A DNA stretch of 64,000 bases from Limosilactobacillus portuensis. GTDB taxonomy: Bacteria > Bacillota > Bacilli > Lactobacillales > Lactobacillaceae. Position numbers and translations under genes: made by a program. Numbering within the stretch: the first letter of the stretch is position 1; each line of letters starts with the position of its first letter. The stretch is from NCBI RefSeq assembly GCF_014838735.1, contig NZ_JABUXQ010000006.1, positions 1-64,000 on the forward strand. Reading direction: 5' to 3'. Positions 7,413-14,651 of this stretch are shown one piece after another. The notes beneath the pieces were generated by a model. That model worked only from the letters and a program-made list of their open reading frames with translations. It was not told the origin of the DNA and made no database searches.

Positions 7413-10400
7413 CTAGTAATCTTTCTTTAATTTATCTGCAAATTCCATCATATTTCTGCGTAAATGCGTCCGATATTTGAACCGGCTTAGTTTTTTAACT
7501 TCATCTGCTTCTGCATCCGTTTTATAAACTGCCTGTGCTTCCCGAACAATGCTATCTAGTTCTCCAGCAGAATTTAGGTCATCAGCACCAACAACATGAT
7601 TTTCAATAATCTTATTTACAAGTTGGGTATCTTCAATATCAGCCAATCCCCATTTTTTCTTATAATCAAAGATCTTTGAACGCATGTTATTTTCATTGTT
7701 TTTATCAATCAAACTATGAATATGATTCTGCTTAACCGGATAGTTATATGACTTAACCTTATTCTTAAAAATGCTTTTAATAAATCGTTTAATCTTATCA
7801 GCATAAGAACGATCTTCTAATTGATCCGAAATCTCTTGAACTTGTTGAGCAGATTTCTTTGCTCCTTCAATGTCTTGATCATGATATTTATTAAGGACTT
7901 CAGCAATCAATTCTTCAAGGTAATCCCAATTGACCTTAACCTCTTTGACTCTTTCCATCTGTAGGTTAATCTGAGAAACATCGAGTAGTTTTCGATCAGC
8001 AACAATTTTATCCTTTAACTGGTTAGATAAAGTTGTTGTTAACATTTCTTCATCATCAATCGACATCCCTAATTCTTTCAGTAATTTCTCTGGTTGCTTT
8101 TCATCATAAAGATCATCTTGCTTGGCTAATGCCATCCAATGGTTATACTGCCGAAGATCTTGAAGCATCTGTCCACGTTCGTTCTCACTAGCCGGTATCT
8201 CCTTGAAGTCATCAGTAAAATTAGCAAGTCGATCTACTATCTGATGAAGTTTCTTCTTTACCTTTCCAAAACTAGGGGCAAGGATTCCCGAATCGTCATT
8301 AATATCATCAATTTTTAATTGAATGTTTGCTGATTGACGATTAGCATATTCTTCCAAAGCATCATCCATTAGTTTTTCCGTATGGACTGGCCAGCGATAA
8401 TTAACAATTCGTCCATATGGCTTAGTCTGATTATCATAAACCCGATTAGTACGAGAATATGCTTGAATTAACGCAGAACCTCGTAATGTCCGGTCAACGT
8501 ATAATGTATTTAGTTGTGGGGCATTAAAGCCGGTTAATAACTGATCGACAACAATTACAATATCAAAATACTTACCATCATCAATTGTTCGGTTTAACCG
8601 CGAAACTACTTGTTCTGTATATTCTTTAACAGAATTATCATCAAAACTAGTTCCAAACATTTGATTATAATCAGTAATTGCTTCTCTTAATGAATTGTTT
8701 GTATCTAATTGTCCATTACTATTTGAGGTATCCCAACTAAAAGTAATTCCAACCCTAAGCGGATGAGCTGCATTTTTATTTTGACGTTTAAACTCACGAT
8801 AATACATCATTGCCATTGGAGTCGATGGTCTTCCACCACCCACATGAGTAGTTAAAATAGCATTATATTTTCCATGAACTGACCGACGATCCCAGTGTTC
8901 AATAATGTCTTGAACGACTTTTTTAACGTGTTGCTGATTTTCATCATAAACACTCGGTTCAATCATGTCATCCATATCTTCATCATGTAAATTATTAATC
9001 CTATCTTGAATATCTTCCGCAGACATTTTTGGATAACGATATTGGAAATATTTAGGTAAGTACTCGTCTTTCATAACTTGGTCAGTCAAAGTTGTCCTAA
9101 AGTCAACTTTAAAGCCAAGAACATTACCATCTTTAATTGCATCTTGAATGGTGTAAATATGAATAACATCACCAAAAATCTCTTGAGTTGTTGGCCCATT
9201 ACTCTTTCCATTCTTATCTGGAAATACTGGTGTACCTGTATAACCAACCCATGCAGATTTTGGAAAAGCATCTTTTATTCGCTTCAACATATCACCAGAT
9301 GTTGAACGGTGAGCCTCGTCAACAATAAAAACAATATTTTGATCAACTGGTTTAAAGTCTTTATTGCGCACCATTGCATCCATCTTTTGAGTCGATGTAA
9401 CAATAATTCCCTTACCTTTTTTCCTTAACTTACGTGATAAAGCCCAGCGATTAGCAGTGTCTGTAACAACTCCGCCATTACTGTCCTCAGTATTTTCTGG
9501 ATCGTACGCCTTGTATTCGTCTACTGTTTGATTTGTTAATGCTACTCGGTCAACCATAAAAACAACTTTATTGACGTTTGGTAATCGCGAAGCTAACCAA
9601 GCAGCCTTAAATGAACTAATTGTCTTCCCAGAACCAGTAGTATGCCAAACATAACCTATTCGTTGATCCTCGTATCCAAATTGATGATTACGGATTTTTT
9701 CAATCACTCTTTTAGTTGCATACATTTGATATGGACGCATAATTTTAATCATCTGATGATGTGGAGTACCATCCAAGATCATATAATTAGTTGCCATTTG
9801 ATGTGCCATTGGAATTGATAGCATACTATTAGCAAATTCATAGGCATCCGAAACAATTTTATTATCATTAGCTCGTTGCCATTCGAAAGCAAAGTCAGTA
9901 TTAAACTTGTCAGAAGTCGTATTAGCCATATAACGAGCGTCATGAGGTGTCATAGCAACTAAGATCTGTAAAGTAGAAAAAATATCCGTGTATTGTTCTT
10001 CATCTGTATATTGATGCATCTGGTTTAATGCTTCTGACACGCGGTGACCATCTGCTTTTTCTTCAATTTGAATAATTGGCAATCCATTAATAAGTAGTGT
10101 TATGTCAAAACGTCTTTCTTTTCGTCCTGGAATAACTGCTGGCCTTTCAATCTGATTCACAATTTGGTAAACAGTATTCCCAGCCCCAATTTGATCTTGA
10201 TCAAATATGGTTAAATAAACATGCTTTCCATCATCCCGATCTATTTCTACCTGTGAGATACCATTGATCCCATATAAAAATTGTCCAGCTTCATATGGTG
10301 TATTAAGTTTGCTAATAATGGACTTTACTTGATTAAATTCATTATCAGATAATGGTTGTTCTAATCGATCTTGGTTATTCCGTTCTAAAATCTGTTTGAA

Positions 10401-10526
10401 GTTATCCCAAAGTTGTGGAGTAGTTTTTATTTCAGGACGATACTCCCATTGTTTACTACCACCTAGATTAACTAAATGATTAATTAACTTATTTTCAAAT
10501 TCTAATTCTTTATGTTCTACTGTCAT
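7413..10526 (-). CDS. hsdR: Type I restriction endonuclease subunit HsdR
   Basis: 1037 residues. The N-terminal nuclease domain has the PD-(D/E)xK signature (FDITLLI, then IEEK near 155-158). A superfamily 2 motor follows, with Walker A TTGSGKT (about 296-302), DEAH box (about 403-406) and the later helicase motif QAYSRTNR. The C-terminal helical region binds the methylase core. It translocates DNA with ATP and cuts at a distance from unmethylated sites. First gene of the hsdRMS operon. It is intact, so a specificity switch in HsdS would change restriction as well as methylation. Confidence 0.96.
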   Translation of the reverse strand: MTVEHKELEFENKLINHLVNLGGSKQWEYRPEIKTTPQLWDNFKQILERNNQDRLEQPLSDNEFNQVKSIISKLNTPYEAGQFLYGINGISQVEIDRDDGKHVYLTIFDQDQIGAGNTVYQIVNQIERPAVIPGRKERRFDITLLINGLPIIQIEEKADGHRVSEALNQMHQYTDEEQYTDIFSTLQILVAMTPHDARYMANTTSDKFNTDFAFEWQRANDNKIVSDAYEFANSMLSIPMAHQMATNYMILDGTPHHQMIKIMRPYQMYATKRVIEKIRNHQFGYEDQRIGYVWHTTGSGKTISSFKAAWLASRLPNVNKVVFMVDRVALTNQTVDEYKAYDPENTEDSNGGVVTDTANRWALSRKLRKKGKGIIVTSTQKMDAMVRNKDFKPVDQNIVFIVDEAHRSTSGDMLKRIKDAFPKSAWVGYTGTPVFPDKNGKSNGPTTQEIFGDVIHIYTIQDAIKDGNVLGFKVDFRTTLTDQVMKDEYLPKYFQYRYPKMSAEDIQDRINNLHDEDMDDMIEPSVYDENQQHVKKVVQDIIEHWDRRSVHGKYNAILTTHVGGGRPSTPMAMMYYREFKRQNKNAAHPLRVGITFSWDTSNSNGQLDTNNSLREAITDYNQMFGTSFDDNSVKEYTEQVVSRLNRTIDDGKYFDIVIVVDQLLTGFNAPQLNTLYVDRTLRGSALIQAYSRTNRVYDNQTKPYGRIVNYRWPVHTEKLMDDALEEYANRQSANIQLKIDDINDDSGILAPSFGKVKKKLHQIVDRLANFTDDFKEIPASENERGQMLQDLRQYNHWMALAKQDDLYDEKQPEKLLKELGMSIDDEEMLTTTLSNQLKDKIVADRKLLDVSQINLQMERVKEVKVNWDYLEELIAEVLNKYHDQDIEGAKKSAQQVQEISDQLEDRSYADKIKRFIKSIFKNKVKSYNYPVKQNHIHSLIDKNNENNMRSKIFDYKKKWGLADIEDTQLVNKIIENHVVGADDLNSAGELDSIVREAQAVYKTDAEADEVKKLSRFKYRTHLRRNMMEFADKLKKDY

Positions 10527-10559
10527 ACTAACTCCTATAATTCGTTACTTCTGAAAATA

Positions 10560-10607
10560 ATTATATCAAGTTATGAATCTATATTTTCGTTTATTTTAAA
10601 CGAAAAT
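10560..10607 (-). promoter_or_regulatory. hsdR upstream region: TATAAT box and perfect 11-bp palindrome
   Basis: ATTTTCGTTTA (10583-10593) and TAAACGAAAAT (10597-10607) form a perfect inverted repeat with a 3-nt centre. On the minus strand a TATAAT (10565-10560) lies 17 bp after the palindrome edge, so the repeat occupies the -35 zone of a possible hsdR promoter whose own -35 is poor. It may be an operator, or the terminator of the upstream lipoprotein gene that ends 39 bp away. The sequence alone does not decide. Confidence 0.45.
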
Positions 10608-10645
10608 CGTTATCTAAAGTAACTAATTAAAGAAGAGACAGCTTA

Positions 10646-11515
10646 CTAATTCTTAAACTCCTTCGTCGATCCCAAATAATTAGAATCAATTCCTAACCAT
10701 TTTTCATTAATTTGACGGAGAGTCCCGTCTTTTTGGAGGACGCCAAGAGCATAATTGATTTTTCTTACTAATGTGCGATCACCCTTACGCATCCCTACGG
10801 CAACCCGATCCTGAGGAAAGACATTACCACCAATGAGTTTATATTGATTAGTCTTAGCTAAATTTTTCGCATAATAACCAGCGTAAATAGTTCCGGCAAG
10901 AACGCCTTGTGTCCGACCCGCTTTTAAATCCATGAAGGCAGAGTTGTTATCTTGGTAGATGATTGGCGACCCACTAATATACCTTTTTAGCAGCTGTGGG
11001 TACTTATTGAAGTCAGTAAAAGCTGTCGAGCCTTCTTGAAGACCAAGCTTTTTTCCTTGCATATCCTTGAAGCTATTAATTCCCGAGTTCTTTTTAACGA
11101 CCAGTGACTGTCCAGAACGTTCGTAAACCCGGCTAAAGGCTTCCTTTTTCTGTCGTTCTGGGGTTGCGGTATAGCCATTCCAAATTACATCAATCGTTCC
11201 ATTCTTTAATTCGGTTTCTTTCATTGACCAGTCGATCGATTGAAAATTAGCCTTTAACCCGAGCACTTTGCAGACTGCACGTGAAAGATCAACGTCATAA
11301 CCAACTAATTTCCCGTTTTTCTGCCGAAAGTCCATTGGCACAAAGCTATCATCAACCCCGATATTAAGTTGACCTGATTTCTTAATCCGTGACCATTGAT
11401 CAACGTGATTAGCACGGTAATTAGGGTTAGCGGACTTTTTGCAGCCAGCAATTGGTAATAAAGCAATCATTATGGCTAATGTAATTAGTGCGCGAATAAA
11501 TCGTTGTGTTCTCAT
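10646..11515 (-). CDS. Amino-acid ABC transporter substrate-binding lipoprotein
   Basis: 289 residues from the ATG at 11515, chosen because AGGAGGG stands 7 bp upstream and a lipoprotein signal follows directly. Residues 1-24 are a basic-then-hydrophobic signal ending in the lipobox PIAGC, with Cys25 the predicted lipid anchor. The rest is a family 3 extracellular solute-binding domain (GQLNIGVDDSFVPMDF, LVGYDVDLSRAV, DVIWNGYTATPERQ). It would capture an amino acid at the cell surface, but no permease or ATPase gene is next to it, so its partners must be elsewhere. Expression is governed by a T-box leader (11541-11905). Confidence 0.9.
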   Translation of the reverse strand: MRTQRFIRALITLAIMIALLPIAGCKKSANPNYRANHVDQWSRIKKSGQLNIGVDDSFVPMDFRQKNGKLVGYDVDLSRAVCKVLGLKANFQSIDWSMKETELKNGTIDVIWNGYTATPERQKKEAFSRVYERSGQSLVVKKNSGINSFKDMQGKKLGLQEGSTAFTDFNKYPQLLKRYISGSPIIYQDNNSAFMDLKAGRTQGVLAGTIYAGYYAKNLAKTNQYKLIGGNVFPQDRVAVGMRKGDRTLVRKINYALGVLQKDGTLRQINEKWLGIDSNYLGSTKEFKN

Positions 11516-11540
11516 CGTTCTTTCCCTCCTAAATAAAAAA

Positions 11541-11640
11541 GTCCTCCAAAGCATCATTGCTTTAGAGGACGCGAATGCGCGGTTCCACCCCACTTTTCGA
11601 TCACCTCACGATAACCGACTCACTAAGTTCGTTGATTAAA
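11541..11640 (-). promoter_or_regulatory. Second T-box antiterminator/terminator module
   Basis: On the minus strand the T-box motif GGGTGGAACCGCGC (11590-11577) precedes a terminator hairpin GTCCTC...GAGGAC (11570-11541) and a T-run (11540-11535). A GAACTTAGT element (11630-11622) lies 32 nt before the motif, the same spacing as in the first module (11739-11731 before 11698). No second Stem I is visible. It looks like a duplication of the 3' half of the T-box, directly before the lipoprotein SD. Confidence 0.8.
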
Positions 11641-11905
11641 CAAAAAACGCCTTCGATACCACATTAATGGTAACGAGGGCGTTGCCGCGGTCCCACCTCG
11701 TCATTACTGCTTTTTCACAAAAACAGCCTTACTAAGTTCAATCAATAAACTCTTGGCGATAACGGGCTCCCCGGTCATTCCTACTTTTTTCAGAAATTCA
11801 ACTAGCAGATGTGTTTCCTAGAGTCATTTGGTTAGCATTCCATCAATCGCTAACTCTCTAAACAAAATTCCCTAGTACTAATTCTGTTGATCGTTTTTGA
11901 ATATT
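11641..11905 (-). promoter_or_regulatory. T-box riboswitch leader (Stem I, first antiterminator and terminator)
   Basis: Minus-strand leader with the canonical T-box AGGTGGGACCGCGG (11698-11685) and a terminator AACGCCCTCGTTACC / GGTATCGAAGGCGTT with T6 (11683-11643). Upstream is a Stem I with AGTA (11879-11876), a distal AGCGA...GATGG region, and GAA (11799-11797) followed by T and TTC (11795-11793). By analogy with known T-boxes (GAA-n-codon) the specifier would be TTC (Phe), but the next base is T rather than the usual A, so this is tentative. Uncharged tRNA would favour read-through into the lipoprotein gene. Confidence 0.85.
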
Positions 11906-11912
11906 GGTTATT

Positions 11913-11940
11913 ACTATAGTCTAATTTCTTATAAAGTCAA
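11913..11940 (-). promoter_or_regulatory. Promoter of the T-box leader
   Basis: TTGACT (11940-11935), 16-bp spacer and TATAGT (11918-11913) on the minus strand, just before the T-box Stem I. It lies 14 bp after the end of the peptidase gene, so the lipoprotein gene is transcribed on its own. Confidence 0.65.
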
Positions 11941-11954
11941 CAAATTTATTAAAA

Positions 11955-13091
11955 TTAAATTAGAAATTTTTCAGCAATCTTTTGATAAATCGTCGGTGCC
12001 TGTAGAAAATCATCAACTAAAAGGTGTTCATTAATCTGGTGAGATTGGCGATCATCCCCTGGCCCATACTCAACAAACGAAAACGGCCTTTCAGCTAACG
12101 AATAAAGAGAAGCATCGGTTGCCCCGTGAGAAACAACCACTTTTGGCTTACTTCCCTTGGTAGCCGCAACCGCATCACTAACAAGATTGATGAACGGATC
12201 ATGCGGATCAGTTACGACTGGCGCAAAGCTAGCAACTACTTTAAGGCGTAGCTGAGCACCCTGCTTATTCAGCTGATCAATAATCTTTTGCAATCGTGCT
12301 TGCGTCTCTTCATTATCACATTCAGGAACTGTCCGCACATTTCCCTTCAAGTAAGCATAATCCGGAATCGAATTTAACTGGTCACCACCGTGGAAGACGG
12401 TTACCGAGTGAATCACCTTACCAAGAACGGGACTCGGTTGAGCATCAGCAAAGGCAGTTCGTTCACCATCAATAAATCGTGCCAAGTTTGCTACCGCGTT
12501 AATGCATAAATCAGGACGTGAACTGTGCGCCGTCTTACCAAATGATTCAATTTCATAATCAAACGAACCACAGTGAGCATACTCAAGCTGGTTTGAGCTT
12601 GCCTCACCCATGACCATGGCATCCAAATCATCAGCGTATCCTTTTTGCGTTAACAGCATCGATCCCTGACCACCAACTTCTTCATCAACCGAAAGGAGCA
12701 AACGAACTTTACCATGTTTGGGCAGTCCTGCTTCCTTCATTTGAATTAAGCTAATGACCATCGCTGTTAGACCGCCTTTCATGTCCACCGAGCCACGACC
12801 GTAAATATTACCATTGACGATTTCTCCTGAGAAAGGCGGGTATTTCCATTTTGCTGGATCACCGGTTGCTACCGTGTCCATGTGACCAGCAAAAGCCAGC
12901 ACTTTCCCCGGTTGATCACCGATCTCAGCTACTAAGCATGTTCGATTATCCGCAAACTTAACCAATTGACTATCAATATGATGTTGGGCAAGCACCTCTT
13001 TCAAATATTCGGCCAAAGGTTGTTCATTGCCATTAACGGTATTAAACTGAATTACCTTTTGTAATAAGGCAATTTTTGCTTGGTCATCCAT
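11955..13091 (-). CDS. M20-family metallopeptidase (ArgE/DapE-like deacylase)
   Basis: 378 residues of the ArgE/DapE/ACY1/CPG2 family. Metal ligands are visible at GHMDTV (about 68-73), DMKGG (about 103-107) and the catalytic EE of DEEVGG (about 135-140). The dimerisation domain sits in the middle (FGKTAHSSRPD onward), and there is a late His (DDRQSHQ). The family removes acyl groups or splits dipeptide-like amide bonds, and related Lactobacillus proteins are often named succinyl-diaminopimelate desuccinylase. The substrate cannot be read from sequence. SD GGAGCGGGAAG stands before the ATG. It is followed by the T-box-controlled lipoprotein gene. Confidence 0.88.
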   Translation of the reverse strand: MDDQAKIALLQKVIQFNTVNGNEQPLAEYLKEVLAQHHIDSQLVKFADNRTCLVAEIGDQPGKVLAFAGHMDTVATGDPAKWKYPPFSGEIVNGNIYGRGSVDMKGGLTAMVISLIQMKEAGLPKHGKVRLLLSVDEEVGGQGSMLLTQKGYADDLDAMVMGEASSNQLEYAHCGSFDYEIESFGKTAHSSRPDLCINAVANLARFIDGERTAFADAQPSPVLGKVIHSVTVFHGGDQLNSIPDYAYLKGNVRTVPECDNEETQARLQKIIDQLNKQGAQLRLKVVASFAPVVTDPHDPFINLVSDAVAATKGSKPKVVVSHGATDASLYSLAERPFSFVEYGPGDDRQSHQINEHLLVDDFLQAPTIYQKIAEKFLI

Positions 13092-13280
13092 CTTCCCGCT
13101 CCTTTCTCATTAATTTTTAATATTAAACACTGTACTCTTAATTAATGGGTTTGTAAAGTGTGAGCAATTTTTCTTTTTTACAAGGAATCCCAAAATAACG
13201 AGGTTAATCGTTATCTTAGATAAGATATCACCTTCTATTTCACACAAAAATTAAAAAGTGATGATTTGATGTACAAAAAA

Positions 13281-13309
13281 AGAGAACCCTTATATATCGA
13301 GGGTTCTCT
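13281..13309. terminator. tRNA-Ser terminator
   Basis: AGAGAACCCT (13281-13290) pairs perfectly with AGGGTTCTCT (13300-13309) around a 9-nt loop. The minus strand continues with seven T. It ends the serine tRNA transcript. Confidence 0.85.
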
Positions 13310-13320
13310 TTATTATAAAA

Positions 13321-13409
13321 AGGAGAGTACAGGATTTGAACCTGCGCGCCCGCTCTACACGGGTTCGCCGGATTTCGAGTCCGGTGCATTACCACTCTGC
13401 CAACTCTCC
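13321..13409 (-). tRNA. tRNA-Ser (anticodon CGA)
   Basis: Folds as a class II tRNA on the minus strand: acceptor GGAGAGT/ACTCTCC, short D-stem GCA/TGC, anticodon stem CCGGA/TCCGG with loop CTCGAAA (CGA, reads UCG), long variable arm CCCG/CGGG and T-arm with TTCAAAT. CCA is not encoded. The discriminator base appears to be U (13321), whereas bacterial serine tRNAs usually have G73. It is transcribed alone between its own promoter and terminator. Confidence 0.95.
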
Positions 13410-13444
13410 ATGATTGGTTATTCAGAATAAAACCGAACAACCAA

Positions 13445-13473
13445 ATTGTATCAAAATTGTGTTCTACAGTAAA
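13445..13473 (-). promoter_or_regulatory. tRNA-Ser promoter
   Basis: TTTACT (13473-13468), a 17-bp spacer and TACAAT (13450-13445) on the minus strand place the start about 28 bp before the mature tRNA 5' end. Confidence 0.6.
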
Positions 13474-13478
13474 GATAA

Positions 13479-14090
13479 TTATTGATTTGCAATATCATAG
13501 GTTGTCTTGCCATTCTTTGCCGTGTACATAGCTTGACTATCATCGGCAGGATTCATGATACTGAGTGAGTAGTCATCCCCGATTGCCTTATCAATATCCT
13601 TAGAGTTTTTCTTGAAAGAACTTGTTAACTTACTCCAGCCCATTTGTTCAGCCTGACTAGGGTCTTGAGCTAGCTGCTTAAGAGCATTAACAGTATCATC
13701 GTCTGTTGGCGTTACTTTGTAGGTCTTGGTCTTACTGTCAAAAGAAACATCGCCAAATTTGGAATATCCCTTTTGGAGCTGCCGTAAAATTGCCATTTCC
13801 TTATTTTCTTGAGAAGCTGAACCGGTCCCTGAACCAATATTAGCCTTATTAGAAAATGATGACATACTCCCGCTATTGCTTGTAACCTGAGAAGATTGGG
13901 CTTCGGATGAAGAATGCTGCTTACTCCGGTTAAATGCTGGAAGGTTAATTACACCGTATATTACAGCAGCTAAGCTAAGAACAACGATGATCGTTCCACC
14001 CTTCCATTCACGGTATTGTTGCCATGAATTAGCAAGGTAAAAACCACCTAAGATTAACATTAAGCCACCAAAAACAATCAAGAAAATCAT
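13479..14090 (-). CDS. Two-TM membrane protein with Ser-rich linker, function unknown
   Basis: 203 residues. Two hydrophobic segments (about 1-22 and 32-50) are separated by a short basic loop. A Ser/Gln-rich linker (about 55-95) follows, then a soluble C-terminal domain (about 96-203) with FGDVSFDSKTKTYKVTPTDD and NGKTTYDIANQ. I do not recognise a named family. The layout suggests a membrane anchor with an extracytoplasmic domain. It begins 24 bp after apt, so it is probably the last gene of a recJ-apt transcript. Confidence 0.75.
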   Translation of the reverse strand: MIFLIVFGGLMLILGGFYLANSWQQYREWKGGTIIVVLSLAAVIYGVINLPAFNRSKQHSSSEAQSSQVTSNSGSMSSFSNKANIGSGTGSASQENKEMAILRQLQKGYSKFGDVSFDSKTKTYKVTPTDDDTVNALKQLAQDPSQAEQMGWSKLTSSFKKNSKDIDKAIGDDYSLSIMNPADDSQAMYTAKNGKTTYDIANQ

Positions 14091-14114
14091 TAATAAATAC
14101 CCCTATTTTTGATA

Positions 14115-14633
14115 CTAAAATTCCATTAATGCTTTCATATCATAGTCTTTAATCTTTTCCCGACCATGGAGATCTTTCAATTCGATTAAGAAGGCACAAC
14201 CAACGACGATTCCACCAAGTTCCTCAACCATTTTAATAGTTGCGGAAATGGTACCACCCGTAGCTAAAAGGTCATCAACAACTAATACCCGTTGGCCTGG
14301 CTTAATTGAATCGGCTTCCATTTGAAGGGTTGCTTCTCCGTATTCTAGATCATAGGTTGCACTAATGGCTTTCCGGGGAAGCTTGCCCTTTTTTCGCGCT
14401 GGTGCAAATCCAACTTGTAATTCACGAGCGATTGGGCAACCAACGATAAAGCCCCGTGCTTCCGGACCAACAACCATATCAACCTTTTTATCCTTGGCGT
14501 ATTCACAAAGTTCGTCAGTTGCTTGCTTAAACGCTGCACCATTCGCCATTAATGGCAAAATGTCCCGAAAAATTACACCCTTTTCAGGAAAATCTGGAAC
14601 ACTCGCAACGTACTTGTAGAGGTCTAAAGTCAT
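14115..14633 (-). CDS. apt: Adenine phosphoribosyltransferase
   Basis: 172 residues, the normal length. It converts adenine and PRPP to AMP in purine salvage. The PRPP-binding motif [11 protein letters not shown] lies at about 118-128, with FRDILP and [10 protein letters not shown] upstream. SD AAAGGAGA stands before the ATG. It lies 18 bp after recJ, a very common pair in lactobacilli and bacilli. Confidence 0.96.
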   Translation of the reverse strand: MTLDLYKYVASVPDFPEKGVIFRDILPLMANGAAFKQATDELCEYAKDKKVDMVVGPEARGFIVGCPIARELQVGFAPARKKGKLPRKAISATYDLEYGEATLQMEADSIKPGQRVLVVDDLLATGGTISATIKMVEELGGIVVGCAFLIELKDLHGREKIKDYDMKALMEF

Positions 14634-14651
14634 AAGAAAAAATTATCTCCT

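Noticed and set aside
11439-11639. Plus-strand open frame in the T-box leader
   Set aside because: It is antisense to the T-box terminator and the lipoprotein signal peptide; the RNA structure explains the conservation.
13240-13440. Minus-strand open frame over the tRNA gene
   Set aside because: It is translation through tRNA-Ser and its terminator.
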